From Bradyrhizobium iriomotense (GTDB taxonomy: Bacteria; Pseudomonadota; Alphaproteobacteria; Rhizobiales; Xanthobacteraceae), in assembly GCF_018129405.1 (NCBI RefSeq), contig NZ_JAFCLP010000003.1, positions 402,001-466,000 on the forward strand: a stretch of DNA of 64,000 nucleotides. The letters run 5' to 3'. A program made the position numbers and the translations under genes. The notes beneath the pieces were generated by a model. The model ran no database searches. It saw only the letters and a program-made list of their open reading frames with translations, and was not told the DNA's origin. The stretch's first letter is position 1, and every line of letters begins with the position of its first letter. Below are positions 61,419-64,000 of this stretch, piece by piece.

Positions 61419-62540
61419 CTAACGCCCCGCCCACGCCTTCGTCACCGCACCAATCTCCGCCGCTTCCGGCTCGCGCACCGCCGACGGCGTCCGCGAGAAT
61501 CTTGGCGCCGGTGCCGGCTGCTTCACGCCGTGGCGCTCGACGAAGACGTTGCGGGCGACCATGTGCGGATGCTTCGTCGCTTCCGACATGGTCAGCACCG
61601 GCGCGAAGCAGATGTCGGTGCCTTCCATGATCCTGCACCAGTCCTCGCGCGTCTTGCTCTTGAACACGGCCTTGAGCTTCTCCTTCAGCGCCGGCCAGGC
61701 CTTGCGGTCCATCTGCGCGTCGAAATCCGCATCCGTCAGGCCCGCATGCTCGCGCAGCAGCGCGTAGAACTGCGGCTCGATCGAGCCGATCGAGACGAAG
61801 TGCCCGCAGGCGCATTCATAGACGCCGTAGAAATGCGCGCCGCCGTCGAGGAAGTTCTGGTTGCGGCCCTCGGTCCAGCGGCCGATCGTGGTCATGTCGA
61901 AGAAGAACGACATCAGCGATGCCGCGCCGTCGCACATTGCGGCGTCGACTACCTGGCCCTTGCCGGACTTCTGCGCTTCCAGCAGCGCTGCGAGCACGCC
62001 GACGACGAGATAGAGCGCGCCGCCGCCGAAATCACCGACCAGGTTGAGCGGCGGCACCGGCGCTTCCTTCGTGCCGATCGCGGCGAGCGCGCCGGTGATG
62101 GAGATGTAGTTGATGTCGTGGCCGGCGGCATTCGCAAGCGGGCCTTCCTGGCCCCAGCCGGTCATGCGGCCGTAGACCAGTTTTGGATTGCGCGCGAGCA
62201 CGATTTCGGGGCCGAGCCCGAGCCGCTCCATCACGCCGGGACGAAAGCCCTCGACCAGCGCGTCGGCGCTCGCGAGCAAATCGAGCACTTGCGCGATCGC
62301 CGCCTTGTCCTTGAGGTCGAGCTCGATCACCTTGCGGCCGCGGCCCGCCACCGACTTCATGCTCTTCTTCGCACCGACCCGGTCGAGCGTGACGACGTCG
62401 GCACCCATGTCGGCCAGCATCATGCAGGCGAACGGGCCGGGCCCGATGCCCGCGAATTCGACGATGCGGAAGCCGGAGAGCGGGCCGGAGGTGCGGACGG
62501 ACGAGCCTTCTGATTTTTCTTGGGCGGGTTTATCGAGCAC
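61419..62540 (-). CDS. CaiB/BaiF-family protein, alpha-methylacyl-CoA racemase-like
   Basis: A 373-residue class III CoA-transferase-fold enzyme. The N-terminal [20 protein letters not shown] and the active-site signatures [13 protein letters not shown] (His), [13 protein letters not shown] (Asp) and [13 protein letters not shown] (Glu) match alpha-methylacyl-CoA racemases such as M. tuberculosis MCR better than formyl-CoA transferases. I place the start at the GTG at 62540 with GAGGAA upstream. It would epimerise a branched acyl-CoA. It has no clear operon partner; the hydroxylase genes are 257 bp upstream on the same strand. Confidence 0.85.
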   Translation of the reverse strand: MLDKPAQEKSEGSSVRTSGPLSGFRIVEFAGIGPGPFACMMLADMGADVVTLDRVGAKKSMKSVAGRGRKVIELDLKDKAAIAQVLDLLASADALVEGFRPGVMERLGLGPEIVLARNPKLVYGRMTGWGQEGPLANAAGHDINYISITGALAAIGTKEAPVPPLNLVGDFGGGALYLVVGVLAALLEAQKSGKGQVVDAAMCDGAASLMSFFFDMTTIGRWTEGRNQNFLDGGAHFYGVYECACGHFVSIGSIEPQFYALLREHAGLTDADFDAQMDRKAWPALKEKLKAVFKSKTREDWCRIMEGTDICFAPVLTMSEATKHPHMVARNVFVERHGVKQPAPAPRFSRTPSAVREPEAAEIGAVTKAWAGR

Positions 62541-62796
62541 GTTGTTGTTTCCTCGGGTCGCGGGCAGGTGCCGGTGATCCGGCAAACGCCTCACGTTGCT
62601 CTTGGGGGCGAGTTAATCGGCTGATTAACTTTTCTCGCCTTCCCGCCAGCGAGGCAAGCGGTTTTCATGCCGCATGGTCAAAATAAAACGGCGCGCACCG
62701 AAGTGCGCGCCGCGGAAAATTTGTGTCGAGGCGCTGGCGCGCTCTATTCGAGCACGATCTTGCCGGAAAACCGCTTCACACTTTTCCGGATCATGC

Positions 62797-63597
62797 TCAG
62801 CCCGCTGCAGCCACCGCGCGCTGCGCCATCACCTTGATCAGATTGGCGCGGTAGTCGGACGAGCCGTGGATATCGGACAGAAGTCCGCTCGCCGGAATGC
62901 TCACGCTATCGACCGCCGACGCCGCCCAGCTCGCCTTCAGCGCGGCTTCGAGGGCTGCGACCCGCATCACACCACTTTGTGACGCGCCGGTCACGGCCAC
63001 GCGAACGTCACCCGACTTGGTCTTGGCGACGAACACGCCGGTGAGCGCAAAGCGCGAGGCGGGATGTGGGAATTTTGCGTAGCCCGCTTTCGCCGGAATC
63101 GGGAACGAGACGGCGGTGATGATCTCGCCGTCCTCGAGCGCCGTCGAGAACAGGCCTTGGAAGTAGTCGTCCGCGGCAATCGAGCGCTTGTTGGTCTTGA
63201 TCGTCGCGCCCAGTGCCAGCGTCGCGGCCGGATAGTCCGCGGCGGGGTCGTTGTTGGCCAGCGAGCCGCCGATCGTGCCGCGATAGCGCACGGCGGGATC
63301 GCCGATCAGCGACGCCAGATAGGCGAGCGCGGGAATCGCCTTCTTCGCGGCATCGCTGGTCGCCACATCGTAATGCGGCGTGGCGGCCTTGATGGTCAGC
63401 GTGTCGCCGGAGGCCTCGACGCCGATCATGTCCTTGATCTTGCCAAGGTCGATGACATCAGAGGGACCTGCGAGGCGCTGCTTCATCACCGGCAGCAGCG
63501 TCTGGCCGCCGGCGAGGAATTTCGCCTCGCTGCTCTTGCCGAACAGGCTGGCAGCCTCGTCGACCGAGGAGGCGCGATGATAGGTGGTCTGGTACAT
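62797..63597 (-). CDS. Molybdenum hydroxylase FAD subunit (CoxM/CutM type)
   Basis: A 266-residue FAD-binding medium subunit of the xanthine dehydrogenase/CO dehydrogenase family. The FAD-binding motifs are EAKFLAGGQTLLPVMKQRL near residue 25-42 and IGDPAVRYRGTIGGSLANND near 98-117, and the C-terminal CODH_C domain follows. It takes electrons from the molybdenum and iron-sulfur subunits. It is downstream of the large-subunit gene but separated by a palindromic repeat; the small 2Fe-2S subunit is not in the window. The substrate is unknown and need not be CO. Confidence 0.88.
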   Translation of the reverse strand: MYQTTYHRASSVDEAASLFGKSSEAKFLAGGQTLLPVMKQRLAGPSDVIDLGKIKDMIGVEASGDTLTIKAATPHYDVATSDAAKKAIPALAYLASLIGDPAVRYRGTIGGSLANNDPAADYPAATLALGATIKTNKRSIAADDYFQGLFSTALEDGEIITAVSFPIPAKAGYAKFPHPASRFALTGVFVAKTKSGDVRVAVTGASQSGVMRVAALEAALKASWAASAVDSVSIPASGLLSDIHGSSDYRANLIKVMAQRAVAAAG

Positions 63598-63624
63598 CTT
63601 GGTTGCTCCTGAAATCTTTTCTCT

Positions 63625-63723
63625 GTCATTCCGGGATGCGCCGCAGGCGCAGACCCGGAATCTCGAGGTTGAATTCGTGGCTCCAGATTCCGGGTTCGAC
63701 GCTTTGCGTCGCCCCGGAATGAC
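63625..63723. repeat. GTCATTCCGGGG-family palindrome, copy 4
   Basis: A 99-bp copy lying between the two hydroxylase genes. Inner hairpins are GCGCC-GCA-GGCGC and CGACGC-TTT-GCGTCG. It would be transcribed in a large-to-medium subunit message. Confidence 0.88.
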
Positions 63724-63735
63724 GATGATGAGCGG

Positions 63736-64000
63736 TCAAGCCGCGTGGATCGTGCGCCACACCCGGTCAGGGGTTGCGGGCATTTCCAGATTGTTCTTGC
63801 CGATCGCATCCGTGATCGCGTTGATCACGGCTGCCGACGCCCCGATCGCGCCGGCCTCACCGCAACCCTTGATGCCCAGCGGATTGCCCGGGCACAGCGT
63901 CGTGGTGTGGGAGAGGTTGAAGGAGGGCACATCGTCGGCGCGCGGCATGGCGTAGTCCATGAACGAGGCCGTGACCGGCTGGCCGTTGGCATCGTAGATG
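63736..64000 (-). CDS. Molybdenum hydroxylase large subunit (partial, N-terminus off the right edge)
   Basis: The last 87 residues of a CoxL/xanthine-dehydrogenase-type molybdopterin-binding subunit. It has IYDANGQPVTASFMDYAMPR followed by NPLGIKGCGEAGAIGASAAV, the latter containing the conserved Gly-x-Gly-Glu of the active site near the C-terminus. The stop is at 63736-63738. The gene continues beyond 64000. Confidence 0.88.
   Translation of the reverse strand, partial: IYDANGQPVTASFMDYAMPRADDVPSFNLSHTTTLCPGNPLGIKGCGEAGAIGASAAVINAITDAIGKNNLEMPATPDRVWRTIHAA

Noticed and set aside
26798-63723. CRISPR array
   Set aside because: The repeats are long palindromes scattered kilobases apart, not short direct repeats with regular spacers.

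Overview
This window is high-GC alphaproteobacterial chromosome, most likely Bradyrhizobium or a close relative. That call rests on the base composition, the gene set (TRAP and peptide transporters, class III cyclase, homogentisate pathway, CO-dehydrogenase-type subunits) and several families of long interspersed palindromes of a kind I associate with that genus. No rRNA, CRISPR array, prophage or replication origin was seen. There is one tRNA gene, tRNA-Leu(CAA), and one complete insertion sequence.

Layout. 1-3 kb: a TRAP transporter (large permease running off the left edge, small permease, Tat-exported binding protein). 3-10.5 kb: a five-gene peptide ABC importer with an M20 amidohydrolase upstream on the same strand, which looks like an import-and-hydrolyse unit. 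10.7-13.1 kb: an HtrA-like protein lacking the catalytic triad, an esterase and a small membrane protein. 13.2-19.4 kb: a DsbA-like protein, LrgAB, two thioesterases divergent from a TetR regulator with two near-identical palindromic operators, small exported proteins, an AbrB-type membrane protein and DsbB. 19.5-31.3 kb: tRNA-Leu, small unknowns, a DUF2235 hydrolase, a NarL-type two-component pair, a GMC oxidoreductase and exported proteins of unknown function.

31.5-32.7 kb: an IS481-type element with 54-bp perfect inverted repeats, sitting in the loop of a palindromic repeat. 33-48.4 kb: an LTXXQ protein, a membrane class III cyclase, an AsmA protein, a Crp/Fnr regulator, a DUF6883 gene broken by one amber codon and coupled to DUF4926, an RND efflux pair, an OmpA protein and a caspase-like protein lacking its catalytic dyad. 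48.7-53.3 kb: a lactonase-like hydrolase, then an apparently lower-GC patch of methyltransferases and a cupin, bounded and divided by three copies of the 3' end of a marR gene.

53.3-61.2 kb is a tyrosine/homogentisate catabolic region: marR, FAD monooxygenase, DUF2783, a zinc-site-degenerate metallo-beta-lactamase-fold protein, hmgA, fahA, DUF1272, an Lrp regulator and hppD. HppD makes homogentisate from 4-hydroxyphenylpyruvate, HmgA opens its ring and FahA performs the last cleavage; the maleylacetoacetate isomerase is not in the window. 61.4-64 kb: a CaiB-type CoA-transferase/racemase and the medium and (partial) large subunits of a molybdenum hydroxylase.

The observations I rate highest are the three marR 3' ends around gene cassettes, the palindromic repeats whose inner stems differ in sequence but keep pairing, the amber-interrupted DUF6883 gene, and three enzyme-fold proteins whose active-site residues have been replaced.
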